This document shows, piece by piece, positions 1 to 5,275 of a DNA stretch of 5,275 bases (the stretch's first letter is position 1; each line of letters begins with the position of its first letter). This DNA comes from Actinomycetota bacterium. GTDB taxonomy: Bacteria > Actinomycetota > Thermoleophilia > Solirubrobacterales > 70-9. The notes under the pieces are model-generated. The model did no database searches. It was not told where the DNA came from and saw only the letters and a program-made list of their open reading frames with translations. A program made the translations under genes and the position numbers. Where the stretch lies: NCBI GenBank assembly GCA_005884985.1, contig VAYK01000063.1, positions 6,906-12,180 on the forward strand. The letters are read 5' to 3'.

Positions 1-1
1 G

Positions 2-106
2 GCGGGCAAGGTCACCAACACCTGGCGCTGCACCGCCGAGAGCCTCTATCGCAATTGGTTGCAGTACATCTGCGCGCAGAAGCAGCTGAAGTTATGCGCG
101 GGATAG
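2..106 (+). CDS. C-terminal end of a MetA-like homoserine O-acyltransferase (partial)
   Basis: The gene enters from the left edge and ends at TAG 104-106; 34 codons are visible. The tail reads TNTWRCTAESLYRNWLQYIC followed by AQKQLKLCAG. The pattern of a TWR triplet, then LY-x-NWL-x-Y, resembles the C-terminus of the MetA/HTS family (homoserine O-succinyl- or acetyltransferase), where a WR...LL-x-x-NWLNYY segment closes the protein. Such enzymes acylate homoserine in the cytoplasm at the first committed step of methionine synthesis. The catalytic Cys, His and Glu lie outside the window, so neither activity nor acyl donor can be judged. The ThrA-type gene 3.6 kb downstream makes the homoserine substrate, which gives mild contextual support. 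Family assignment rests on about 20 residues recalled from memory and is tentative; that this is a coding C-terminus is more secure. Confidence 0.5.
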   Translation, partial: AGKVTNTWRCTAESLYRNWLQYICAQKQLKLCAG

Positions 107-1263
107 AAGTGGGGGCCGTGTCGCCCTTGCTTGTCATCGGTCTTCTCATGGCCTGTTCGCGCCCCGGGCCCCCCCACGCCGCCACCGCGCTGGGTTGGAG
201 CCCTCAGACCAGGGTCGCCGGCAGCTGGAGTCCCAAGGCCGCTGCCGCCTACCTCGACCAGCGAGCAGACTGGTGGATGGGGTGGCAGGGGGCGGCCCGT
301 GATCATGAGACGTTCTGCGTCTCCTGCCATACGGCGCTGCCGTACGCCCTCGCCCGCCCTGCCCTCCATAAGCCGCTGGCGGATGACGCTCCTTCCAAGG
401 GCGAACGAAGACTCCTGGACGATGTCCTCAAGCGTGTACGCCTTTGGAAAGAGGCCGAACCGTACTACGGCGATCGTGACCGCGGCTCTGACAAGGCCAT
501 CGAGTCTCGCGGAACCGAAGCCGTCCTCAATGCGTTGATCCTCGCCCGCCATGACGCTCAGCGCGGCGGGTTCAATGAAGATACGCGGACCGCTCTCGAC
601 AACATGTGGGCGCTCCAGCAGACGACGGGCGATGAGGCCGGCGCGTGGCCCTGGCTTCAGTTCGATTTGCGCCCCTGGGAAGATAGAGACTCCCGGTACT
701 ATGGAGCCGCCCTGGCCGCGCTCGCCGTCGGCACCGCTCCCGAGAATTACCGGTCGAGCGCCGCGATACATAGCAATCTCGAGCGGTTGCGCGCGTATCT
801 GGACCGCGAATACCCGAAGCAGTCCTTGTCCAATCGGGTGGTCCTGCTGTGGGCTTCGACGAAACTTCCCGGGCTCCTCGAAAGACAACGTGAAGAGTCC
901 CTCGTCCACGACGTTCTCGGTGCACAACAATCAGACGGAGGCTGGAGCCTCTCTTCACTCGCCCGGCCTCCGGGAGGTTCAAGCCTGGTTTCGTATGTGC
1001 GGTCGTGGATAGGGAACGCGAGCGACGGTTATGCCACCGGCCTCGTCGCGTTCGTGCTCCTGGAAAGGGGCACGCCTCGCGACAATGTCCAGCTTCAAAA
1101 GGGTCTTTCCTGGTTGGTGGGCCATCAGGACAAGGCCGAAGGCTCCTGGCCCGCGTACTCCCTGAACAAGCGACGCGATCCATCCTCCAATATCGGTCGC
1201 TTCATGAGTGACGCGGCGACGAGCTACGCCGTGCTCGCGCTCACGCAAGGAAGCCGCTTTTGA
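94..1263 (+). CDS. Predicted lipoprotein with a CxxCH heme-c motif and squalene-cyclase-like alpha/alpha-toroid repeats
   Basis: The product is 389 residues from ATG 94, with TGA at 1261-1263. I chose ATG 94 over the in-frame TTG at 55 because it gives a proper export signal: MR, a hydrophobic core PLLVIGLLMA, and a lipobox LMAC with the lipidated Cys at residue 21. This implies export and anchoring in a membrane. Residues 75-79 are CVSCH, a single c-type heme attachment motif. From about residue 140 the protein has repeats of the prenyltransferase/squalene oxidase type. KGLSW...Q...GSW at 336-352 fits the QW-motif consensus, and weaker copies lie at 278-284 (QQSDGGW) and 175-185. No DxDD acid motif of squalene-hopene cyclases is visible, and at under 400 residues it is much shorter than those enzymes (over 600), so cyclase activity is unlikely. 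It starts inside the previous gene (13-base overlap), suggesting translational coupling. A role as an exported electron-transfer or ligand-binding protein is inference. GC3 looks lower than in the genes that follow. Confidence 0.82.
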   Translation: MRGIEVGAVSPLLVIGLLMACSRPGPPHAATALGWSPQTRVAGSWSPKAAAAYLDQRADWWMGWQGAARDHETFCVSCHTALPYALARPALHKPLADDAPSKGERRLLDDVLKRVRLWKEAEPYYGDRDRGSDKAIESRGTEAVLNALILARHDAQRGGFNEDTRTALDNMWALQQTTGDEAGAWPWLQFDLRPWEDRDSRYYGAALAALAVGTAPENYRSSAAIHSNLERLRAYLDREYPKQSLSNRVVLLWASTKLPGLLERQREESLVHDVLGAQQSDGGWSLSSLARPPGGSSLVSYVRSWIGNASDGYATGLVAFVLLERGTPRDNVQLQKGLSWLVGHQDKAEGSWPAYSLNKRRDPSSNIGRFMSDAATSYAVLALTQGSRF

Positions 1264-1284
1264 ATCGAGGGCACGCCGGCCGGC

Positions 1285-1293
1285 AGGAGGAGG
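1285..1293 (+). promoter_or_regulatory. Shine-Dalgarno site for the class III aminotransferase
   Basis: Two overlapping AGGAGG hexamers (1285-1290 and 1288-1293) lie 2-5 bases upstream of ATG 1296. This is the strongest ribosome binding site in the window. It decides the start at 1296 against the in-frame TTG at 1260, which overlaps the stop of the preceding gene. Confidence 0.8.
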
Positions 1294-1295
1294 GA

Positions 1296-2705
1296 ATGTC
1301 GCTGACCGCCGCCGAGCTCGTCCGGGCCGATCAGGAGCATCTGATCCATCCCCTGCACCATCCCGTCGACAACGCCAGCACGGTCATCTACGTCCGTGGG
1401 CGCGGCGCCGTCGTCCAGGACATCGACGGGCACGAGTACATCGACGGGCTCTCGGGCCTCTGGAACGTCAACGTCGGGCACGGTCGCGCCGAGCTGGCGG
1501 AGGCGGCCGCGGCCCAGATGAAAGAGCTCGCCTACTTCTCCGGCTTCGTCGGCTCGTCGAACATCCCGTCGATCCTTTTGGCCGAGCGCCTCCTGGAACT
1601 CACCGACCACACGATGCAGGCGGTCTTCCTGACCTCGGGGGGCGCCGAGGCGAACGAGTCGGCGTTCAAGACCGCGCGCTTCTATTGGAAGGCGCGCGGC
1701 CAGCCCGGCAAGGTGAAGATCATCGCCCGCGACCAGGCCTACCACGGCCTCACGCTCCAGACCATGAGCGCCACCGGGATGGGCCCCGGCTACTGGAAGA
1801 TGTTCGAGCCGCGCGTGCCGGGGTTCGTTCACATCCAGACCTGTTATCCATATCGATACCAGGGGGCGAAGCCCGGCGAGAGCGTGGGCCAGGCGGCGGC
1901 GAGGGAGCTGGAGGAGGCCATCCTCCGCGAGGGCCCCGACACGGTGGCCGCCTTCGTCGGAGAGCCGATCCACGGCGCGGGTGGCGTCTTCTACCCGACC
2001 GAAGACTACTGGCCGCGCGTGCGCGAAGTCTGCACGCGCCATGACGTGCTGCTGATCGACGACGAGATCATCACCGGCTTCGGCCGCACCGGCCGCTGGT
2101 TCGGCCTCTCGCACTGGAACGTGACGCCGGACATCCTTTCCTTCGCGAAGGGAGTCACCTCCGGCTATCTGCCCCTCGGCGGGATCATGGTCACCCGCGC
2201 GATCAAGGAGGTCATGGACTCCGTCGAGCCCGACGACCGCTGGATGCACGCCTACACGAACTCGGGCCACCCGACCTGTTGCGCGGTCGCGCTGAAGAAC
2301 ATCGAGATCCTGCAGCGCGAGCGGCTCGGGGAGAATGCGGCCAAGATGGGCGCGCGGCTCCAGGCCGGCCTCCAGGCGGCGCTGGGCGATCAGCCCAGCA
2401 CGGGCGACATCCGGGGCGGGAAGGGGCTGCTCGCGGCCGTGGAGTTCGTGGAGGACCGGGCCACCAAGAAGAACTTCGCGAAGGACCTCAGGTTCGCCGC
2501 GCGCCTCAAGGCCGAGATGATGAGGCGCGGCGTGATCACGCGGACCCGGCCGGCGCTCGGCGCCCATCCCGCGCAGGGTGACATCCTGTTCTTCGCCCCC
2601 CCGCTCGTCGTCAGCGAGGCGGAGATCGACCGGCTCGTCGGCGCGGCGCGCGACGCCGTGGAGGTCGTGCTGAGCGCGGTCGGGTCATCGACAGTCAGCC
2701 GCTGA
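1296..2705 (+). CDS. PLP-dependent class III (omega-type) aminotransferase
   Basis: The product is 469 residues, a normal full length for class III, fold-type I aminotransferases. These cytoplasmic, usually dimeric enzymes move an amino group from an amine or omega-amino acid to a keto acid such as pyruvate. Visible landmarks in order are: the substrate-pocket segment GLSGLWNVNVGHG at 51-63; the PLP-phosphate loop TSGGAEAN at 113-120; the ring-stacking AYHG at 148-151; LLIDDEIITGFGRTG at 252-266, in which D256 should bind the pyridine nitrogen; and FAKGVTSGYLPLGG at 283-296, with K285 as the Schiff-base lysine. TNSGHP (321-326) is the phosphate-binding loop from the partner subunit. Arg residues near 416-418 in the C-terminal domain could bind the substrate carboxylate. 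All key residues are present, so it looks functional. Overall style is closest to the putrescine/beta-alanine:pyruvate and related omega-transaminases rather than ornithine or GABA-specific enzymes, but the substrate is not determined. It lies 32 bases after the lipoprotein gene and 20 bases before the next gene, so an operon is likely. Confidence 0.93.
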   Translation: MSLTAAELVRADQEHLIHPLHHPVDNASTVIYVRGRGAVVQDIDGHEYIDGLSGLWNVNVGHGRAELAEAAAAQMKELAYFSGFVGSSNIPSILLAERLLELTDHTMQAVFLTSGGAEANESAFKTARFYWKARGQPGKVKIIARDQAYHGLTLQTMSATGMGPGYWKMFEPRVPGFVHIQTCYPYRYQGAKPGESVGQAAARELEEAILREGPDTVAAFVGEPIHGAGGVFYPTEDYWPRVREVCTRHDVLLIDDEIITGFGRTGRWFGLSHWNVTPDILSFAKGVTSGYLPLGGIMVTRAIKEVMDSVEPDDRWMHAYTNSGHPTCCAVALKNIEILQRERLGENAAKMGARLQAGLQAALGDQPSTGDIRGGKGLLAAVEFVEDRATKKNFAKDLRFAARLKAEMMRRGVITRTRPALGAHPAQGDILFFAPPLVVSEAEIDRLVGAARDAVEVVLSAVGSSTVSR

Positions 2706-2725
2706 TACCGCGCGGGCTCACCGCC

Positions 2726-3667
2726 GTGAAGATCGACTTCCAGCCGACCACCCAGTGTGAAGCCGCGGCGCTCTCGGACTTCCTCGGACGGATGTTCCCG
2801 CGCGCGGAGGCTTCGTTCCTGGCCGAGGAGCACATGGCCTGGAAGTACTGGTGCGTTCCCGGTCAGGTCGTCCCGGCGGTGCACCTGATCGACTGGACGG
2901 CGGATCCGGCGCATCCCGGAGCCGGCCTCTGGCTCCTGCGGCAGATCGGCGCCAAGGTCCCCGTGATGATCGCCACCGGCGGCAGCGCGATCACGCGGCG
3001 TCTCCTTCCCGTCATCGGTTTCCGTCCGCACGGTGAGCTCTGCACGTTCGCCCGCCCGCTGCGGCCGCTGAGGCAGGCGCTCGCCACGAGGCCGAGGAAC
3101 TGGAGACTCCCGGGACGATTGCTGCGGAATACCGTCTGGCGCCTGTCGTCGCCGCTGTCGCTTCCGCGCGGATGGTCGGTGCGGGCGCTGGCCCCGGAAG
3201 AGGTTCCCCCGGAGTTGTGGCCTCAGCCTTCTGCCTCCACCGCCGTGACCGCGCGGGACACCGGGTTCTACCGGTATTTCGCGGATTCTCCCACTACGCG
3301 GCACGAGCTGTTCGGCCTGGAGAAGGGCGGCGACCTCGTCGGGTACTTCTGTCTCGCTTTCGCGCCGCACGTGGCGCGCATCGCGGATCTCTGGCTGCCG
3401 TCCATGAAGGTCGAGGACTGGTGCGCCGGCTTCCGGACGGCGGCGGTCGTGGCCGCTCGTGAAAGGGACGTCCACGAAGTATCGGCCTGGGCCTCGACCG
3501 CGCTGGGCAAGGAAGGGCTTCGTCGCGCCGGCTTCCGGCTGCGCGAGCGCGCGGCGGTGAGCCTTTTCGACGAGGGCAAGGTCTTGGAGGGAAGGACGCT
3601 GCACGCGCAGATGCTCGACTGTGACGCCAGTTTCTTCTCCGGAGAACTCGGGTCCTATCTGACCTGA
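2726..3667 (+). CDS. GNAT-like acetyltransferase-fold protein, probably two GNAT-like halves
   Basis: The product is 313 residues, with GTG start at 2726 and TGA at 3665-3667. The start has no clear Shine-Dalgarno, but the N-terminus MKIDFQPTTQCEAAALSDFL looks like the first strand and helix of a GNAT domain. An ATG at 2792 would remove that unit. Features seen are WKYW (39-42), HLIDWTADP (53-61), GAG (65-67), GGS with TRRLLPVIGF (85-99), a linker with FARPLRPLRQ (108-117), then a second unit with GYFCLAF (206-212), ARIADLWL (217-224) and GLRRAGFRLRER (264-275). The two GF-ending segments, LPVIGF and LRRAGF, resemble the last helix-strand step of the GNAT fold, so the protein may be a tandem or pseudo-duplicated GNAT. 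Proteins of this look are often seen near exopolysaccharide or lipid-sugar genes, but none is present here. The segment between WKYW and HLIDW is only 10 residues, whereas remembered relatives have an extra 30-40 residues there. Acetyl-CoA binding and substrate are unproven. Confidence 0.68.
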   Translation: MKIDFQPTTQCEAAALSDFLGRMFPRAEASFLAEEHMAWKYWCVPGQVVPAVHLIDWTADPAHPGAGLWLLRQIGAKVPVMIATGGSAITRRLLPVIGFRPHGELCTFARPLRPLRQALATRPRNWRLPGRLLRNTVWRLSSPLSLPRGWSVRALAPEEVPPELWPQPSASTAVTARDTGFYRYFADSPTTRHELFGLEKGGDLVGYFCLAFAPHVARIADLWLPSMKVEDWCAGFRTAAVVAARERDVHEVSAWASTALGKEGLRRAGFRLRERAAVSLFDEGKVLEGRTLHAQMLDCDASFFSGELGSYLT

Positions 3668-3809
3668 GTCGAGCCGTGCATGCGAGCGGCAGGGCGACAA
3701 GCGGGGGCGTTCGATGAGACGGGCCAGCCGGTGCTCGCGGAAGAGTAGTGTCATGCGGCGCAGGGGGCGATTGGTGCCGCGCTCGGCGCGAGCGGGCCGG
3801 ACGCCGCGC

Positions 3810-3832
3810 CCGGCCGCGCGGCCGGCGCCGGC
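3810..3832. repeat. Overlapping GC-only palindromes before the aspartokinase domain
   Basis: A perfect 16-base palindrome, CCGGCCGCGCGGCCGG (3810-3825), overlaps a perfect 12-base palindrome, GCCGGCGCCGGC (3821-3832). They sit in the Arg/Pro/Ala-rich stretch just before LEVWKLGG. If the true start is GTG 3849, they would be in the untranslated leader and could form a stable hairpin there. In DNA this GC-rich such palindromes also arise by chance, and no T-run follows, so it is not a terminator. Confidence 0.4.
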
Positions 3833-4376
3833 GCGCCCGCGGCTCGAGGTGTGGAAGCTCGGCGGGGCGGCGCTCGCCGATGCCGAGGCCGTGCGCCGGG
3901 CCGTCGGGCTCGTGCAGAGGCACCCCGGGGACCTGGTCGTCGTCGTCTCCGCTCTCAAGGACGTCACCGACGGGCTGCTCGAAGGCGCCCATCGCTCCGC
4001 TTCCGGAGACGTGGCCGCGGCCAGCGCCCAGGCGGCGGCGTTCCTGCGCCGGCACCGCGCGCTCGTCCTGGACCTGGTCGCGCCCGGGCCGGATCGCCGC
4101 CGTCTGCTGTCCGAGGCGAACCGGGCGGCCCGCGAGTACCGCGAGATCTGCCGGGCGGTGGCGGCGTGCGGCCATCTCTCGCCCCGGACGAGCGACGTCC
4201 TCGTCTCCCGCGGCGAGCGCGTGGCCGCGGCGGTCGTCGCCGCGGCGCTCTGTGCGGCTGGCCGCGCGGCGGCGAGGGTGGACGCGCTCGACGTCGTATC
4301 CACCGACGGCCATCATGGCGCGGCGGCCCCGGACCTGGCCGAAACGCGCCGGCGCGCGCGGAAGGCCCTCCCGGCG

Positions 4377-4390
4377 CTCCTGGCCGCGCC
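4377..4390 (+). other. Deletion/frameshift junction within the aspartokinase coding region
   Basis: The upstream frame fits the family through CTC CTG GCC (4377-4385, Leu-Leu-Ala). The downstream frame fits from GCC CTC GGT GCC (4388-4399, Ala-Leu-Gly-Ala). ThrA relatives have two short L-L/K-A stretches here about 30 residues apart, one before the GxxPVxPGF segment and one after LGRxGSD. The join looks like loss of one copy and everything between, through a short direct repeat such as CTCCTGGCC, with one further base lost. The exact breakpoint is inferred, because the undeleted sequence is not present. Confidence 0.65.
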
Positions 4391-4618
4391 CTCGGTGCCT
4401 CGCGCGTGGTCCTGTGGAAGGGCGTACCGGGCATCCTCACCGCGGACCCCGGCCACGTCGCGGATGCGCGGCTCATCCCCCAGCTCCACTACCGCGAGGC
4501 GGCGGAGGTCGCGTACTTCGGCGCCAAGGTCCTGCATCCACGCGCTCTCATCCCGCTCGAGGGGAGCCGGATGCGGCTCCACGTACGGTCCTTCCTCAGT
4601 CCGGAGGCTCCGGGCACC

Positions 4619-4621
4619 TAG
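4619..4621 (+). other. In-frame TAG between aspartokinase and the ACT/homoserine dehydrogenase region
   Basis: Family similarity runs without a frame change across this codon: PEAPGT before it, VSARRTLSRYPVKGL after it, corresponding to APGTLIGASR...LPVKGI in E. coli ThrA. The stop therefore replaces one sense codon (a single change such as GAG to TAG would do). It may be a nonsense mutation, a sequence error, or a natural split with restart at the adjoining GTG 4622. TAG also appears to end the gene at 104-106, which argues against general amber recoding. Confidence 0.8.
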
Positions 4622-5275
4622 GTGTCCGCCCGGCGCACGCTCAGCCGCTACCCGGTGAAGGGCCTGGCCGTCGAGGCCTCGCAGGTCCTCGTCACCGTCG
4701 CCGGCAAGGGCATGATGGGCGTGCCCGGCATCGCCGCCCGCACCTTCGGCGCGCTCCACGGCGAGGGCATCTCCGTCTCGACGATCTTCCAGGCCTCTTC
4801 GGAGAACTCGATCGGCTTCACCCTCGGCGAGGAGGACGCGCCGAGGGCGGTGGACGCCTTGCGCCGCGTCTTCAAGGACGAGATCGCCTCCGGCCTCATC
4901 GACGGCGTGACCGCGCGGCCCGGCGTGGGAGTGGTGGCCGCGGTGGGAGAAGGGATGGCGGGGACCCCGGGCATCGCCGCCCGCGTGTTCACCGCCCTCG
5001 GCGGCGGCGGAGTCAACGTCTTGGCCATCGCCCAGGGCTCCTCCGAGCGGAACATCACCTTCGTCGTCGACCGCTCACAGCTGGCGGAGGCTGCGCGCCG
5101 GATCCACACCACGTTCCAGCTCGCGAAGATCGGCGGCGGGAAGAGTCCGGAGCACCTGCGCACCGACGTGGTGCTGCTCGGCTTTGGGCACGTCGGGCGC
5201 GCGCTGGCCGCCCTCGCCGCGCACAACGGCCACGCCGGGGTCAAGGTGGTGGGGCTGCTCGACCGGTCCGGCTAC
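4622..5275 (+). CDS. thrA: ACT-ACT regulatory region and start of homoserine dehydrogenase (partial, 3' end outside window)
   Basis: This is 218 codons in the same frame as the aspartokinase C-terminal segment, directly after its TAG; it continues past the window. Residues (from GTG 4622) 11-15 PVKGL match the ThrA linker before the regulatory region. A first ACT domain follows, QVLVTVAGKGMMGVPGIAAR (21-40) with STIFQASSENSIGF (53-66). A second has VVAAVGEGMAGTPGIAAR (104-121) with LAIAQGSSERNITFVV (134-149). These ACT domains bind threonine or another end product in the family. VVLLGFGHVGRALAAL (183-198) is the GxGxxG Rossmann loop of homoserine dehydrogenase, which reduces aspartate semialdehyde to homoserine with NAD(P)H. 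The catalytic Lys and Asp lie beyond the edge. If TAG is real, translation could restart at GTG 4622, which abuts it (TAGGTG) with GGAGG at 4603-4607, giving a separate ACT-HSD polypeptide. Otherwise this is the C-terminal part of one bifunctional enzyme. The reading frame here is intact. Confidence 0.88.
   Translation, partial: MSARRTLSRYPVKGLAVEASQVLVTVAGKGMMGVPGIAARTFGALHGEGISVSTIFQASSENSIGFTLGEEDAPRAVDALRRVFKDEIASGLIDGVTARPGVGVVAAVGEGMAGTPGIAARVFTALGGGGVNVLAIAQGSSERNITFVVDRSQLAEAARRIHTTFQLAKIGGGKSPEHLRTDVVLLGFGHVGRALAALAAHNGHAGVKVVGLLDRSGY

Larger units (their letters stand above)
3753..4621 (+). pseudogene. thrA: Disrupted aspartokinase domain of a ThrA-type aspartokinase/homoserine dehydrogenase
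   Basis: Aspartokinase phosphorylates aspartate, the entry step to lysine, methionine and threonine. The N-terminal part is read in one frame (codons starting 3753): LEVWKLGGAALAD at 3843 is the KxGG kinase start, VVVVSALKDVTDGLL at about 3939 matches the VVVSAMxxVTD motif, and DVLVSRGERVAAAVVAA at about 4194 matches the D-x-L-x-S-x-GER motif. This frame fits until about 4388 (LPALLAA). From about 4388 a different frame carries the rest: LGASRVVLWKGVPGILTADP, then EVAYFGAKVLHPRALIPL, ending PEAPGT at TAG 4619-4621. Compared with E. coli ThrA, some 30 residues are missing at the join, including the nucleotide/substrate loop with LGRxGSD. So the kinase is broken by a deletion plus a frame change. 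The start is uncertain: ATG 3753 has GGAAG nine bases upstream, ATG 3714 and GTG 3849 are alternatives, and about 30 Arg/Pro/Ala-rich residues precede the domain. Uncorrected, the first frame runs on to a stop at 4656-4658. Assembly or sequencing error is a real alternative. Confidence 0.8.

Noticed and set aside
94..1263. True squalene-hopene cyclase
   Set aside because: Too short, lacks the DxDD motif, is exported as a lipoprotein and carries CxxCH; only the repeat fold is shared.
1208..2044. Open frame of 278 codons on the + strand in a second frame of the aminotransferase
   Set aside because: Arg/Pro/Gly-rich translation with no motif, inside a clearly coding aminotransferase.
1224..2567. 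Long open frame of 447 codons on the minus strand opposite the aminotransferase
   Set aside because: It mirrors the codon pattern of the + strand aminotransferase, has no recognisable motif, and such antisense frames are normal in DNA with very high GC3.
3668..3752. Gap between the GNAT-like gene and the aspartokinase start, checked for a promoter, terminator or leader peptide
   Set aside because: No clear -35/-10 pair, stable hairpin with T-run, or Thr/Ile/Met-rich leader peptide of an attenuator was seen.
2390..4303. Open frame of 637 codons on the minus strand across the GNAT-like and aspartokinase genes
   Set aside because: It crosses several real + strand genes and an intergenic gap, is low complexity and rich in Arg, Ala and Ser, and shows no domain. 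It is a GC artefact.
4563..4580. Perfect 7-base inverted repeat GGAGCCG-GATG-CGGCTCC upstream of the TAG, considered as a terminator
   Set aside because: It lies within the conserved aspartokinase coding sequence and no T-run follows; it is most likely incidental.
4619..4621. Amber recoding (TAG read as an amino acid, such as pyrrolysine)
   Set aside because: TAG also ends the MetA-like gene at 104-106, with no plausible coding after it, and the adjacent aspartokinase lesion makes mutation or sequence error simpler.

Overview
The window is a compact, very GC-rich bacterial segment with every supported gene on the + strand. The aspartokinase/homoserine dehydrogenase, class III aminotransferase and heme-lipoprotein genes fit a Gram-negative, soil or sediment type of bacterium (Acidobacteria, Rokubacteria or Myxococcota-like). 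That placement is an impression from gene style and base composition; no marker gene is present to fix it.

Layout: (1) positions 2-106 hold the last 34 codons of a gene whose C-terminus resembles MetA-type homoserine O-acyltransferase. (2) 94-1263 overlaps it by 13 bases and encodes a predicted lipoprotein with one CxxCH heme-c motif followed by squalene-cyclase/prenyltransferase-like alpha/alpha-toroid repeats. (3) 1296-2705, behind a strong Shine-Dalgarno, encodes a complete PLP-dependent class III (omega) aminotransferase. (4) 2726-3667 encodes a GNAT-like protein that appears built of two acetyltransferase-like halves; the first half looks shortened internally. (5) 3753-5275 carries a ThrA-type bifunctional aspartokinase/homoserine dehydrogenase, cut off by the window end. 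Its aspartokinase half is broken by a frameshifting internal deletion near 4377-4390, and an in-frame TAG at 4619 separates it from the two ACT domains and the start of the NAD(P)-binding domain.

How the genes fit together: the two ends of the window both point to aspartate-family amino acid synthesis (aspartate to homoserine by ThrA, then homoserine activation toward methionine by the MetA-like enzyme). The aminotransferase could act on an amine or amino acid in the same nitrogen economy, but its substrate cannot be read from sequence. The heme lipoprotein and the GNAT-like protein have no evident link to that pathway.

The most notable points are the unusual heme-plus-toroid lipoprotein and the double lesion in thrA. 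With the apparent internal loss in the neighbouring GNAT-like gene, the lesions may reflect real gene decay, a split AK/HSD gene, or assembly error. No RNA gene, CRISPR array, insertion sequence or convincing rho-independent terminator was seen.
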